NCBI GenBank assembly: GCA_028023455.1
Contig: JAQFVV010012395.1
Coordinates: 10,596,154-10,660,153 of the forward strand
DNA: 64,000 bases
Direction of reading: 5' to 3'
From: Epiperipatus broadwayi
Lineage: Eukaryota > Onychophora > Udeonychophora > Euonychophora > Peripatidae
The translations under genes and the position numbers were made by a program. Below, one piece after another: positions 1 through 10,837 of this stretch; the first letter of the stretch is position 1, and each line of letters opens with the position of its first letter. The notes under the pieces are model-generated. The model worked only from the letters and a program-made list of their open reading frames with translations, ran no database searches and was not told the DNA's origin.

Positions 1-19
1 CCATTATCTGAGGTTTTGA

Positions 20-240
20 TGGTATCACGGAGACCATAGGAGTTGCATAAATCTTATTTGCAGGTTTTGCCCTTTTACAGGTTTCACATTTGTCAAGTAT
101 AACCATGATTTTTATATGCATGCCAGCCAGTAAAACCATTTCCAGAGCAAATGCTCAGTTTTTAGGGTACTGTAATGGCCATATAGTTGATGAATGTGGG
201 CCACAACACATCTCATCTGACAAGGAATGATGGGCTTTCA
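20..240 (-). pseudogene. gypsy integrase zinc-binding (HHCC) domain remnant
   Basis: Minus-strand frames give a typical gypsy integrase N-terminus: a His-rich stretch (AHIHQLYGHYSTLKTEHLLW) followed by FYWL and then a CETCKRAKPANK block at about 63-91. This is the H-x3-H-x~30-C-x2-C zinc module that precedes the catalytic core. A frameshift separates the His and Cys halves. The catalytic core lies beyond the left edge of the window. Confidence 0.8.
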
Positions 241-354
241 TTCTTCTTGGTTATCTCCTACTTTGTATTGCAATATGCCATGAACATGTCTAGTACTGTG
301 CTCCCTTATTACCTACCCATATGACATTTACTGTCTTACCCCCTTTCCAACCGT

Positions 355-1460
355 TCAAACAAAGTTTAAATTGCTCATCTTCACATTGATAATCCGCTTC
401 TTTCTCCACCCTCTCATTCTCAAATCAATACTGGTGTTGTACAGACTTCTCCCCCTTAAATGGCAGGGCTGAGAGCCAGCAGGATTTTGGCTCGGAATAT
501 CTGCCACGTTCTCAGACCCTTTACAATATTGCACCAGCACCATAATTTATTATTGGAGCAAGTCTCCAGTGGACCAACCAGCTGTAAGTCGAAGCTTAGG
601 CCCAGATAATTAAATGCCTCCTCTTTTCAGTAGCAGAGTAATTTAGTTCACACCCCTTAATAAACAACTGATATAGTTCAACACCACCATTTGTTTTCCA
701 TCTTGCACTTCACCACCAACTTGTATCCACTGCTGTCAGTTTGTACAATGAACAGTTTGGTGAAATCTGGGAATGATAACATGACCTCTTTCATAAACCC
801 TCCTTTTATATTCTCAAAAGGTTTTATTTTTCTCCCTTTGCCAATTGTTCATAAAACCTATTATAAAAATTGCACAAACCCAGGAATGATCGAATCTGTT
901 TCCTGAATCTTGGTGCCAGAAAATCCCTATGTCTAGGACTTTATGTGGATGGGGTCTGATCCCTTGAAATCCCACCACATGACCGAAAAACATCACTTTG
1001 ATGCCTCATTAGAGTACTTTTCTTTAAGTTTATTTTAGTCCCCTTACACTCGCCAAGGAACATTTCTACATCTTGAATATGCTCATCTATAGTGATGACA
1101 CTACCAATCTGTCATCAACATACATCATTACTAGATTCTTACTTCATCGACAGTACCTGATCAAGGCATCTCAGCAGTCCTGCCCCACTATTTATCAGGC
1201 CATATGGCATTCTATTGAATTGTTATGAGTATCCCTCATATTTAAAAGTCAGGTTCTGTTGGTCCTCCGAATGAAGCTTGATTTTCCGGTAGCTGGCAGC
1301 TAAATTGAACATTGAGAAGGGGACTTTCTCCCTAACAACTCTTATATGGGGGGGGGCAGGATGTTATAATCTGGAACCATTATTCCATTTAATTGCCTAG
1401 TATTGAGACATAATCTGACAGTCATACTTTTTTTTACCACAACCAATGTATTACAGTATG
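355..1460 (-). pseudogene. gypsy reverse transcriptase and RNase H remnant
   Basis: RT copies element RNA into DNA and RNase H removes the RNA strand. Visible from N to C on the minus strand are RLCLNTRQLNG (about 1380-1420, motif 2), MPYGLINS (about 1190-1210, motif 4), YVDD with downstream VV (1111-1122, the catalytic box, intact), the thumb-side FFGHVVGFQGIRP block (about 940-990), and the end of RNase H, QYCKGSENVADIPS (about 485-541). The central RNase H catalytic region is too decayed to see. Stops and frameshifts lie between all blocks, so it cannot make protein. Confidence 0.85.
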
Positions 1461-1744
1461 GAGATAACCATTTTGAAGTGATCCCTATTCCATCATTTGA
1501 TTAATTTTGCTTTCCGATCTCCTTATAGAGGACAGGGTAAGTACAGGATTGAACGGATTATTTTGATTTAACTTAAACGCAGTTCAAAATCCTGGAGAAC
1601 TCCGGGTACGTCTGAAAAGATATTATTATACCTTTCAAGCATCAGCTTGAGTTCATTCCCCAGTTTCCATTTGCTATTCTAACCTCTTCCATGATGCCCC
1701 CTCCGTTTTCTCTTCCTCAACTTGCAACACTCCTATTGAACTAT

Positions 1745-2075
1745 ATAACTTCAGGGTAGTGAACTTTACTGCTTCCTCACATATGACCTGTTCCATCCCA
1801 AAAATTGATGGCATATTTATATTTGCAAAAAATCTGATCCTATCAGAGGGTCAAAATATTCATGCGAGAATGGTTTTCTATTTATCTGCAACTATCCATA
1901 TTTGTTTAGGTTCAATCTTAGCTTTTCTGTTATTTGCCATCCTTACCTGGGTTGGCTTTATTGGGAGAGTTGAATGCTGGACTGTTCACGTATTATACAG
2001 GAATCTGAGCGATTGTTATCCAGATCTTAGGGCAAACCTATTTAGCATAACTTGGGACTCAATTCTTCCATGAGC
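1745..2075 (-). pseudogene. gypsy aspartic protease remnant
   Basis: On the minus strand a retropepsin-like segment reads PTQVRMANNRKAK, then a beta-rich stretch, then an IRFFANINMPSIFG block corresponding to the usual hydrophobic-G-x-D-F region. The catalytic D-[ST]-G cannot be identified. The plus-strand 104-codon open frame over the same bases is an antisense shadow. It lies directly upstream of the RT remnant, as expected for a gypsy pol. Confidence 0.6.
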
Positions 2076-2089
2076 ATACTAAATTTCCT

Positions 2090-2599
2090 AAGATATTAAA
2101 TTTCCTGTTTTCTTTTATTTTTATAGACTAGCTTTGACTCATTTTCTTCACTCAACCTTCTTTTTATTTTCAACTTCCTCCAAATTTATTGTCCCTATTT
2201 CTAACATCATACTTCCCCTCCTTCACCATTGCTTGTTAATTTTCTATTTGCTCTAATATCATCAATTTCTTTTGCTAAACTACCCCCAATCCTTCCTAGT
2301 ATACCATTTATTTCCTCTGGCAAATTTCTGCAGGCGATCTCACAATGTACCTTTATTATAGTTCATACGCTTCCAGCTTCATCAACATACATACTTGGCA
2401 TCTGAAAAAATGAATGCAAGCTTTTTTCCTCCTCTTTATGAACCTTTTGACCAATTATCTAGGCTTTAATATTATTTTGCTGCTCTTCATTCCAAAACAT
2501 CTTCTTTAGGGCTATTTCATATTCTTGGAAAGTTTCATCTCCCCCTCTCTGTCCTCTAAATATCTTTATTTTGATTAACTCATTCTCTTTGCTATTCAT
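2090..2599 (-). pseudogene. gypsy gag remnant
   Basis: A minus-strand ATG at 2597-2599 opens a frame with MNSKENELIKIKIFRGQRGG and then an acidic/aromatic stretch (FQEYEIALKKMFWNEEQQ), resembling the start of retrotransposon gag capsid domains. A stop follows near 2470 and the frame continues with frameshifts towards the protease. No zinc knuckle is visible. The assignment rests on position upstream of the protease plus composition. Confidence 0.5.
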
Positions 2600-3037
2600 T
2601 TTCTTTTTTTTATTTATGTCTATAACTTTATCTTTACAACAAATGTACCAGGCTTAATTTCCTAGCCCACCAAGTACTGTGCTACATGTCATAATTTTCT
2701 GTGTAGTGACTATTCTCCCTACAAACCGTTTTATTTTTTATAAATTTTTTTTAATTCAAATGCAAATATACCACTGCCCTTCACTCTTTGTAGCCCCATA
2801 GTTGGGAGACCATTATGACAGGTTATCTCTCTTTTCCATCTGTATTTGGTTGTATTTATGCTATCTTTATAAAGTATTTTTTTATAGTTATTACTAATGA
2901 GATTTATTCATCGACGAAACCTTTAATTGACCAAGATGGACTTATAGTAGCCATAGACCTGGAGGCAAGTTATTTTAAAACTTCATCTCCCGAAAAGAAA
3001 TAAAAAAAATCATAAACAAAAACATAATGATATATAT
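2600..3037. other. AT-rich interval, no feature
   Basis: Between gypsy fragment 1 and the LTR element I see only AT-rich sequence with a short plus-strand open frame (2815-3003) that matches nothing I recognise. It could include the decayed 5' leader of fragment 1. Confidence 0.5.
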
Positions 3038-3041
3038 GTAT

Positions 3042-4918
3042 TGTACCGGATTTGAACCATTGATGATTTTTACTTGCTCTCACAGCTTGGTTTAACTAAA
3101 TTTAAACCCAGTTTACAATAAATTTATAATCATATAAATATTATGTGAACAAACCAGCACAGTCGAGCAGAGTGGAGAATACTATTGATGGCAGGGCCAT
3201 CAATAATGCTCACAGTCAGACCTGCTATGCCACACATAGCACAATCACATTTTCAGACTGTGGCCCATCTTGACTGCTAGATTCAAACCTTTACTATCCA
3301 AACACTTTATTTGTTTCAGAGTAAACTCCGGGCGCCAGCCAGTTTGAGAACTAACATGTTTGGACAATAGTCCCATAATCCAGCGCTCGAAAAATTCCTT
3401 AACTAGATCAGCTACTTGTAATCAATAGCACATTGTTTTAATTAGTGGCAAAAGAATTGGCTGACAAAATTAAGCTTAAATTTAAAAGTCAATTTATTTT
3501 AATTAACAGTAATTATTAAAGTTTTAAACTACTTCAGATATTTTTTAATTAACATAAACATTTAAAGTACTTATATATTACCACACACACACATTTTAAA
3601 TACACAGAAAATATAATCTGACAACGTTAAATGACAAAGTATTAAATAATATGATAAATATTAAATATAGGGGATTCAAACCAACACGCACATCAATAGT
3701 TCTTTATGCGTTGATAGAATTTCTTTACTACTGAGTCTGGAGGCTTTATGGATGGCAATGACTACTTTGAATTTATAAATGGAAATAAGAAAGTTATTAA
3801 ATACCTAGGTTTTTGGAGCGTGGAGATTTTGGTTGTTTGCTTCCTGTGTTTCCGGTGTGTTTCTGAATTGTTTTATTACCAGCCGGCTGGTTTTAAACTT
3901 CTGCGGAGGATTCCTATTGATTGACGATCCTGGTTACTTCTTTTATTATGGTTGAGGACGGTTATTATTAAAACAGTAGATACTCAGGTGGCTCTCACTT
4001 ATTGGGTGGCTGTTACTTCATCTCAGGTAGAGTACTGGTTTTTGGACAAGGTTTGAAGTTCATCGTATGTTCTGATGAAGCTATTAACACTACATGACTG
4101 ATTGACGAATTGAACTCATAGATTGACTGATCAAAACTAAAACTGAACTGTTCTCAAACGCAACTAACTGTTCGATAAAAAATTGACTATTTATACCTAA
4201 AATGTGTTGTCCATTTCGATATCCTCCAGCTATATCTGTTGTCGAAGTTCTTTCCTTGTTTTAATTGCATTCCTTTGAGATAAGCTTTTAATCCTGTTGT
4301 TGAAAATATCAGTTAGCAGCCACCATGAACATGTTATTACATTTTTGATTAGTAGCTATCGCTGTGTTTTTAAATATAATTGTCCTTTATTTCATTTTAA
4401 CATGCACGTATTTGTGCAATGTTTATAATCACATATATATTTTATGAATAAGCATTCGTCATTTACGCACATGTATATTTTAATCTAAACTCAACACTAG
4501 TTTCAAAAATTTTTTTTCTTCTAACTTAAATAAAAAGAGATTTATATTTTTAAACTTTTAGTTATATTTCAACTGATAATAATACTAAAAAAACTCTTCT
4601 TTTATAAAACTTTTAGTTTAAACTTTTTTCTTTATTCCCTTTTATTTTTTCTAGTCAATCATTTATAACTTATTTGAAAATCAACTTCTTTTATAAACTT
4701 TTAACTTGATGCTTCTAAAGCAAACCCCCCTCCCCTTTTTTAATTAATTAATTGTAACTTTTATTTCAAAAACTCTTTGACTTCAATCTTACGTTTTTTT
4801 TTAAAACAAACTGCAATAAAAACTCTTAAACTTTTAAATACTATTCTCTTTTAACGAAAGATTTTTGTTTTAGTAATTTTTAGATAAAATTATTATGTGC
4901 CAACACAATGTTAGTACA
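3042..4918 (-). repeat. 3' LTR of the 3.0-10.8 kb element
   Basis: This repeat matches 9053-10833 over its length. It carries extra segments, including about 85 bp near 4610-4700 and about 30 bp near 3725, missing from the other copy. Terminal pentamers TGTAC/GTACA are perfect inverted repeats. On the minus strand it starts TGTACTAACATTG. As the LTR preceded by the polypurine tract on that strand, it is the 3' LTR. Confidence 0.85.
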
Positions 4919-4942
4919 TTATACTGTCCTCCCTTTAAGAGT
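4919..4942 (-). promoter_or_regulatory. polypurine tract of the LTR element
   Basis: On the minus strand the bases just upstream of the 3' LTR read AAAGGGAGGACAGTATAA. This purine run is where plus-strand DNA synthesis would be primed. It fixes the element's orientation as minus. Confidence 0.65.
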
Positions 4943-6159
4943 AAAATGCGTCATTTTTGACCATTTTATCCCTGATAACTTTAATTTCTAATTCTAAATA
5001 TTTATTATTTTTCTAAGTTTGCTTTTTTTAATATCTTTCACTTTAGATACTAAGGGCAATCTTCCATTATACTTTGCTTCTTTCGATGCTGGCAACATTG
5101 CTTACAATGATCTTAGTCCTGGATAACGACCATGAGGACCGCATCTTTTTGTGATACAGGGATCTTTTGGAAACGAGGGGATGCAAATTCGCTGGCTTAT
5201 ACCGACTTACGCATATGGAAACCGAAGCTTCAGGTGCCGGTTCTCTTGACCGGACTTTGGCAAAGAAAAGGTCGCTGCGAATGGCAGGATTCATCAACTG
5301 TCCATTTCGTCTTACTCTTTGGAAACGAGGTACAAGATATGGGGATTCTCCCCTGAACAAGTGACTTGCGACTTATGCTGGTTGTCCCCAGTGCGCATTT
5401 TAAAACAAGAATGATTCTTGATAAGTCCATTACGGGTGCTAAGTTTTATCCAGTCGACAGCTTTAACTTATCCTTGTCTAAAACTTATTTCAATACTACC
5501 CTCATTCCCTTTAATTTCAAACCCTTATACATTCCTAATATAACTTAGATTGACTCTCATTTACTTATTTTAACCTTACAATATTATCTTTAAATTCCCC
5601 TGAACCATTACGAACATTATTTACATATTTATTTATATTAACCTAATTTTACAATATTATTATTTTTTAAATTCACATGAACATTACTTAATATATTTAT
5701 TTATATTACAGTATTACTTTTAAACCATTTATTTACATTAACTACTTCCGCTTTCTCGGCGTCGTTTGCGCACTTCGGGTGGTCATTTGATGATGTGTTA
5801 TTTTCTTTCTTTGCTGACATAAAAAGTATAATCATGACATCGTAGAAAATATAGCCGTTTTTAGCTGCATATGTTAGCTTTCAAACGATCTTTATTTTAA
5901 AAAAATCGGTTGAAATTTAGATTTTTGGTGAATTTTTTAATCAACCGCAGTATTTATTTTTTTTGTTTTTTTGGTAATTTTTGTACTTATCACAAAACGA
6001 TAAAAGACATAAAATGTTTTAGGGCTGGAAGTGGAATTTTCTCTGGTAAGGCCTATAACAGACTATCAACGTAATTATTCGTAAGTAAAAATTTTTAATT
6101 TTTTTTTAAATTTTTGGAAAAAATATATTTTTTATTAATTTTAGTTTGTAATTAGTGTG

Positions 6160-6420
6160 TGCTAATTTGTAGTTACATATTTATTTATTTATGCTCATAT
6201 ACAATTCATATCTATCGAAAAATTGATGTGTGTGTAATTATATATTTATGCTCGTATATGCTCTATAGAATTCATATTTATCATAATTTTCTAAAGGTAG
6301 TTTGTAATACATTTATTTATGCTCACATTGAATTCATATTTATCGAAAAATTAGTATGATTTAGTTTGTAATTATATATTTACTCGTATAGAATTCATAT
6401 CGTAATTAACTTATTAGTAT
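6160..6420. repeat. imperfect tandem repeat, ~70-110 bp units
   Basis: Three to four diverged units share TAATTATATATTTATGCTC, a GAATTCATAT core and TATCGAAAAATT. Simple AT-rich tandem expansion inside the LTR element interior; no coding meaning. Confidence 0.55.
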
Positions 6421-6734
6421 ATAATTCATATCATGATTATCTAAAGTTCTATCTAAACTAATCCTTATTTTTATAAAAATAATGATTTTCAAAAAATATA
6501 CTTTTTGAAAATCATTAATTATGTTTATATAATATGTTTTACAAGCAATGGGTTATAAAACTAATAATCAAATATATACAAACTTTGTATACACAAACAT
6601 ATAATCCAATTCTGAAACTTGTTTATGTTTATGCTTGATCATGCTTTGCTTTTGCTATATGTTTCATAACATTATTTTCAAATCTATAGACTATATGCAA
6701 ATAAATTATATCTGTGGTACAATAAATATAAAAA

Positions 6735-6860
6735 GATAGCATCACTTCTGTATATAAAGAATATAAACATCACTTGTGCAGTGCATAAAGAATATAAACA
6801 TCTCTGCTGACCACAAAGAATATAAACATCACTATTGTACACAAAAAATATAAAATGAAG
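6735..6860. repeat. short tandem repeat with AAAGAATATAAACATC core
   Basis: Three clear and one decayed copy of AAAGAATATAAACATC, spaced about 30-40 bp apart. The minus-strand 62-codon frame across it is a by-product of the repeat. Confidence 0.65.
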
Positions 6861-7969
6861 AGATGAACTCATTTTATCAGTGGTATAGAAAGTAATCTAC
6901 AATTTCTAGTTTTAGACAGACAAGAAGCCAATTGCTATGATAACTTCTTTTGTATCTTTTATTAGGATGAATCTTTTTCTTTATAGACGCCTTTGACATT
7001 TAGAACATTTGGGGTACAAGATAAAAATGAAGAAGTCATATCCGACTTCTTTTGGAGATTGTGAAGCTGTAGATTAGCTCAGGAAAGACATATACATGTT
7101 AGAAAGATAATTTTGTAAGGAATAGAAAGAAATTATCACTGAAGATGTATTTCGAATTTTAGTTAATGTTAATTTCCAAATTATGAACAAACAATAAAAT
7201 AATAATTATTTCGGATGTGAAAATTTCTTTTTTCCCTTATTTTTTATATAGTTATCACTATTTATTTTATGCTTATTGTTTTCCTTAATTTTTCTAGTTT
7301 CTAGCAATGTAATTGTTTTTGCTCTAACATAATTAAAACTGAAGTTATTATGAAAATTGTGTCTCATGCCAATATTTTAAAAAGTTCAATATGGCGGCTT
7401 GAAGCTGAAGTAATTAATCTTACAATATTTTCTTTAAACCATTACGAACATTATTTCAAAGATTTATTTATATTAGTCTTACGGTATTATTTTTAAACCA
7501 TTATTTTAACTTCTTTATTTAACGTGCGTGCATTCAGAAAACTTTTATTGCTCTTCATTATTATACAAATACTTATTTGACTTGATTACTTTATTATGAT
7601 TCATTATTATACAGATATTTTTATTTATTTTGATTATTTTAAACCATTTATTTATTTCCTTTTATTAACTTGCGTACATTCCAAAAACTTTTATTTTATT
7701 ACGATTATTTATTATCTTCTGCAGATATATTACTTATTTTCCGTTATCTTATTCATTTATTTAATCCTACAAACTTTATTTTTAAATCATTACTTTGACT
7801 CATTTTTTTACGAAGCCTCCGTTATTATTATTACTAAACAATTCCTCCCTTTAACTTTACTTTTGATTTTAACTAGCGACATTCTGATTCAGATTTATTA
7901 CCTACGTCAAAATAATTATTTTACTCAGTCCATTTTCGGTCCTTTTTGTTTCTGTTTACTTTAATATTC

Positions 7970-8115
7970 TGTCCCTTAACTAACTCTTAAACTTTGTCAG
8001 GTGGTTCTTTCTATCTACTACCTCTATAATATAAAGTAACTTTCCCCTCTTGTCTATTCCTCGCTTTTAATTTATTACTTTATCTATTTCCCATTCTGTT
8101 CTATTTTCTGCCTTA
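7970..8115 (-). pseudogene. integrase C-terminal chromodomain-like remnant
   Basis: A minus-strand frame reads EWEIDKVIN, a stop, KRGIDKRGKLLYIIEVVD, then LTKFKS and LRDRILK. The pattern of an acidic W-E-[IV]-x-K-[IV] start, a basic linker, G-K-x-x-Y-x-[IV] and a trailing helix matches chromodomains at the end of chromovirus-type gypsy integrases, which tether insertion to chromatin. It directly follows the gag-like frame with only a few bases between, implying that the rest of pol has been lost. The match is by eye and the domain is short and broken. Confidence 0.45.
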
Positions 8116-8119
8116 TAAA

Positions 8120-8633
8120 TTAGAAAATCTTTAAGCTTTGCAGACCGCCACATCTTTCTAACTGTGAATATTTTTTTCTATTCTTTCTCTTCATTTTAAA
8201 TCTATGTTTAAAACGAACCTTTGACTTAATCTTTTTAAATTTTTGCGAAAACTTATCTACGCTATCTTCTAACTTGAACTTATGTCTCTCTTCTATTTCT
8301 TGATCTATATTTTCCCCCACACTTTCTGCCTTAGCACTATCCTATTCTGCTTTAATTTCAATCTATTTCCGCCTTCTCTGTTTCAACGCTATCTAGTTCT
8401 GCTTTAATTTCTATCTCTTCCATGACCTCCACTTCCTTACTTTCTTTAACTAAATCTACCTCTACTATATCTCAGTTTTTCTCTACCTTTCCTGTTATTC
8501 CATGTCTCCTTTGTCGTATCTTTGCAATGAATTCTTGCTGATCTTGCCTGATTTCTTTTAGTTCTTTCACCAATTCTTGCATCATTTTCATCATCTTCAT
8601 CTCAGATATGTCTTCTTTTTCTATTTCCTCCAT
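8120..8633 (-). pseudogene. gag-like coiled-coil start of the LTR element
   Basis: The minus-strand ATG at 8631-8633 opens MEEIEKEDISEMKMMKMMQE, a Glu/Lys/Met-rich heptad pattern typical of the coiled-coil start of many gypsy gag proteins. A stop interrupts after about 50 codons, then charged sequence continues in the same and neighbouring frames to about 8120, ending with a very basic stretch (KFKKIKSKVRFKHRFKMKRK). It sits about 420 bases downstream of the 5' LTR, a normal leader length. No zinc knuckle is seen. Confidence 0.55.
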
Positions 8634-8937
8634 TTTTACAACAATATATATATATATTTTGACTAAATTTAAATACGAGCTGTTTATTATTTTCTTACAC
8701 AGAACATATGACTAACTCCACCCCCTTGTCCTTTTTCTACCCACTCTTACTGCTTTAACTCCACCCAAAATATCTAACTGTCTTTAATTTAAAAGAATAA
8801 TTTATTTTAAATAGCATAAATGTCAAAATCTTTTCATTTAAAGAAAAAAAAGTTTTCCGTCAATTCTTTTTTTAAAATTTAACCACTTTAACATACGTAA
8901 TTTAGCTTTTCCTTAACATTTTTATTTTCAGACAAGA

Positions 8938-9049
8938 AACAAAGTATTTAATTACTGATGTTTTTTAGGTTCACCCCAATGTTGAGAGAAGCCAACAAAG
9001 TATTTAATTACTGATGTTTCTTAGGTTCGCCCCAATGTTGAGAGAAGCC
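8938..9049 (-). repeat. exact-length 56-bp tandem duplication next to the 5' LTR
   Basis: Two units, 8938-8993 and 8994-9049, of exactly 56 bp differ at only about two positions (TTTTTTAGG/TTTCTTAGG and TTCACCCC/TTCGCCCC). The unit includes the primer-site candidate, so that site is present twice. Confidence 0.9.
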
Positions 9050-9050
9050 A
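9034..9050 (-). promoter_or_regulatory. candidate primer-binding site
   Basis: On the minus strand, two bases after the 5' LTR, the sequence reads TGGCTTCTCTCAACATT. TGG would pair with the CCA end of a tRNA, as in LTR-element primer sites. I cannot assign the tRNA. Confidence 0.45.
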
Positions 9051-9052
9051 AT

Positions 9053-10833
9053 TGTACTGGATTCAAACCATTGACGATCTTTACTTGCTCTCACAACTTG
9101 GTTTAACTAAGTTTAAACCCAGTTTATAATAAATTTATACTCATATAAATATTATGTGAACGAACCGGCACGTTTGAGCAGAGTGGAGAATACTATTGAT
9201 GGCAAGGCCATCAATAATACCCAGTCAGACCATGCTATGCCATGCATAACACGATCACATTTCCAGACTGGCCCATCTCGACTGCTAGATTCAAACCCCT
9301 ACTATCTATACACTTTATTTGTTTCGGAGTAAACCCTGGGTGCCAGCTAATTTTGAGAACTAACATGTTTGGACAATAGGCCCATAATCCTGCACTCGAA
9401 AAATTCCTTAACTAGATCAGCTACTTGTAATCAATAACACATTATTGTTTTAATTAATTGCAAAAAAATTGGCCAACAAAATTAAGCTTAAGTTTAAAAG
9501 ACAATTTATTTTAATTAACAGTAATTATTAAACTTTTAAACTGCTTTAGATATTTTTTAATTAACATAAACATTTAAAGTACTTGTATATGACCACGCAC
9601 AAACATTTTAAATACACATGAAAATATAATCTGACGTTAAATGACAAAGTATTAAATAATATGATAAATATTAAATATAGGGCATTCAAACCAACACGCA
9701 CATCAATAGTTTTTTATGCATCGATAGAATTCCTTTAATGACTACTTTGAATTTATAAATGGAAATAAGAAAGTTATTAAATACCTAGGTTTTTGGATCG
9801 TGGAGATTTTGGTTGTTTGCTTCCTGTGTTTCCGGTGTGTTTCTGAATTGTTTTATTGCAAGCCGGCTGGTTTTAAACTTCTGCGGAGGATTCCTGTTGA
9901 TTGATGATCCTGGTTACTTCTTTTATTAAGGTTGAGGACGGTTATTTATTTTGTGGCACTATTATTATTAAAACAGTAGATACTTGGGCGGCTCTCACTT
10001 ATTGGGCGGCTGTTACTTCATCTCAGGTAGAGTACTGGTATCTGGACAAGGTTTGAAGTTCATCATATGTTCCGATGAAGCTATTAACACTGCATGACTG
10101 ATTGACGAATTGAACTCATAGATTGACTGATCAAAACTAAAACTGAACTGTTTCTCAAACGCAACTAACTGTCTGATAAAAAATTGACTATTTATACCTA
10201 AGACATGTTATCCATTTCGATATCCTCCAGCTATATCTGTTGTCAAAGTTCTTTCCTTGTTTTAATTGCATTCCTTTGAGATAAGCTTTTAATCCTGTTG
10301 TTTGAGATATCAATTAGCAGCCACTGCGAATGTGTTGTTTTTACATTTTTGATTTGTAGCCATCGCCGTGTTTTTAAATATAATTTTCCTTTATTTCATT
10401 TTAACATGCACATATTTGTGCAATGTTTATAATCACACATATATATTTTATGAACAAGCATTCGTCATTTATGCACATATATATTTTAATCTAAACTCAA
10501 CACTAGTTTTAAAAAAAACTTTTTTCTTCATCTTAAATAAAAAGAGATTTATATTTTTAAACTTTTAGTTATATTTCAACTGATAATAATATTAAAAAAC
10601 TTCTTTTATAAAACTTTTAACTTGACGCTTCTAAAGCAAACCCTCCTCCCCTCTTTTAATTAATTAATTGTAACTTTTATTTCAAAAACTCTTTGACTTC
10701 AATCTTACGTTTTTTTGAAAACAAACTGCAATAAAAACTCTTAAACTTTTAAATACTATTCTCTTTTAACAAAAGATTTTTGTTTTAATAATTTTTAGAT
10801 AAAATTATTATGTGCCAACTCAATGTTGATACA
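9053..10833 (-). repeat. 5' LTR of the 3.0-10.8 kb element
   Basis: Partner of 3042-4918, starting TGTACTGG and ending TTGATACA on the plus strand, followed by the GTAT target duplicate. Compared with the other LTR it has small insertions (for example TTTATTTTGTGGCAC near 9945) and lacks two segments. In transcription order it is the 5' LTR and would contain the promoter; I could not place a convincing TATA box in such AT-rich sequence. Confidence 0.85.
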
Positions 10834-10837
10834 GTAT

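Larger units (their letters stand above)
1..2599 (-). mobile_element. Ty3/gypsy retrotransposon fragment 1
   Basis: Degraded Ty3/gypsy polyprotein read on the minus strand in the order gag, protease, RT, RNase H and integrase from high to low coordinate. The left side runs off the window, so the 3' end and any LTR on that side are not seen. No LTR is visible between gag and 3041. Every domain is frameshifted or contains stops, but domain order and spacing fit one element. The protease segment resembles that of the element at 51.8-56.7 kb (both carry a V-x-MAN-[ND]-x-KAK block), so the two probably belong to related families. Confidence 0.85.
4943..7960 (-). other. interior of LTR element, mostly unassigned
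   Basis: Three kilobases with no clear pol motif. A less AT-rich patch at about 5060-5450 gives overlapping short frames on both strands, none recognisable. Related AT-rich blocks (each with CCATTACGAACATTATTT) occur at about 5570-5760 and 7410-7560, suggesting duplication or an insertion between them. Around 7796-7960 a minus frame reads KVKLKGGIV, similar to the tail that follows integrase in many gypsy elements. The 122-codon plus-strand frame at 7596-7964 is an antisense shadow. Confidence 0.45.
3042..10833 (-). mobile_element. LTR retrotransposon, internally deleted, minus strand
   Basis: Two direct repeats of about 1.88 and 1.78 kb bound a 4.1-kb interior. Both begin TGTAC and end TACA (plus-strand view), and the whole is flanked by the same 4 bases, GTAT (3038-3041 and 10834-10837). 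Orientation is set by a purine-rich tract next to the low-coordinate LTR and a TGG-starting primer-site candidate next to the high-coordinate LTR. Inside are a gag-like start and what looks like an integrase C-terminal chromodomain, with little or no pol between them, so most of pol appears deleted. The LTRs differ by scattered substitutions and indels, so this is not a recent insertion. Confidence 0.85.

Noticed and set aside
1759-2073. 104-codon plus-strand frame with membrane-like stretch
   Set aside because: Lies antisense to the gypsy protease remnant; the hydrophobic run is a by-product.
7596-7964. 122-codon plus-strand open frame
   Set aside because: Phe/Tyr/Ile/Leu-rich with no motif, antisense to the degraded end of the LTR element interior; typical of AT-rich non-coding DNA.
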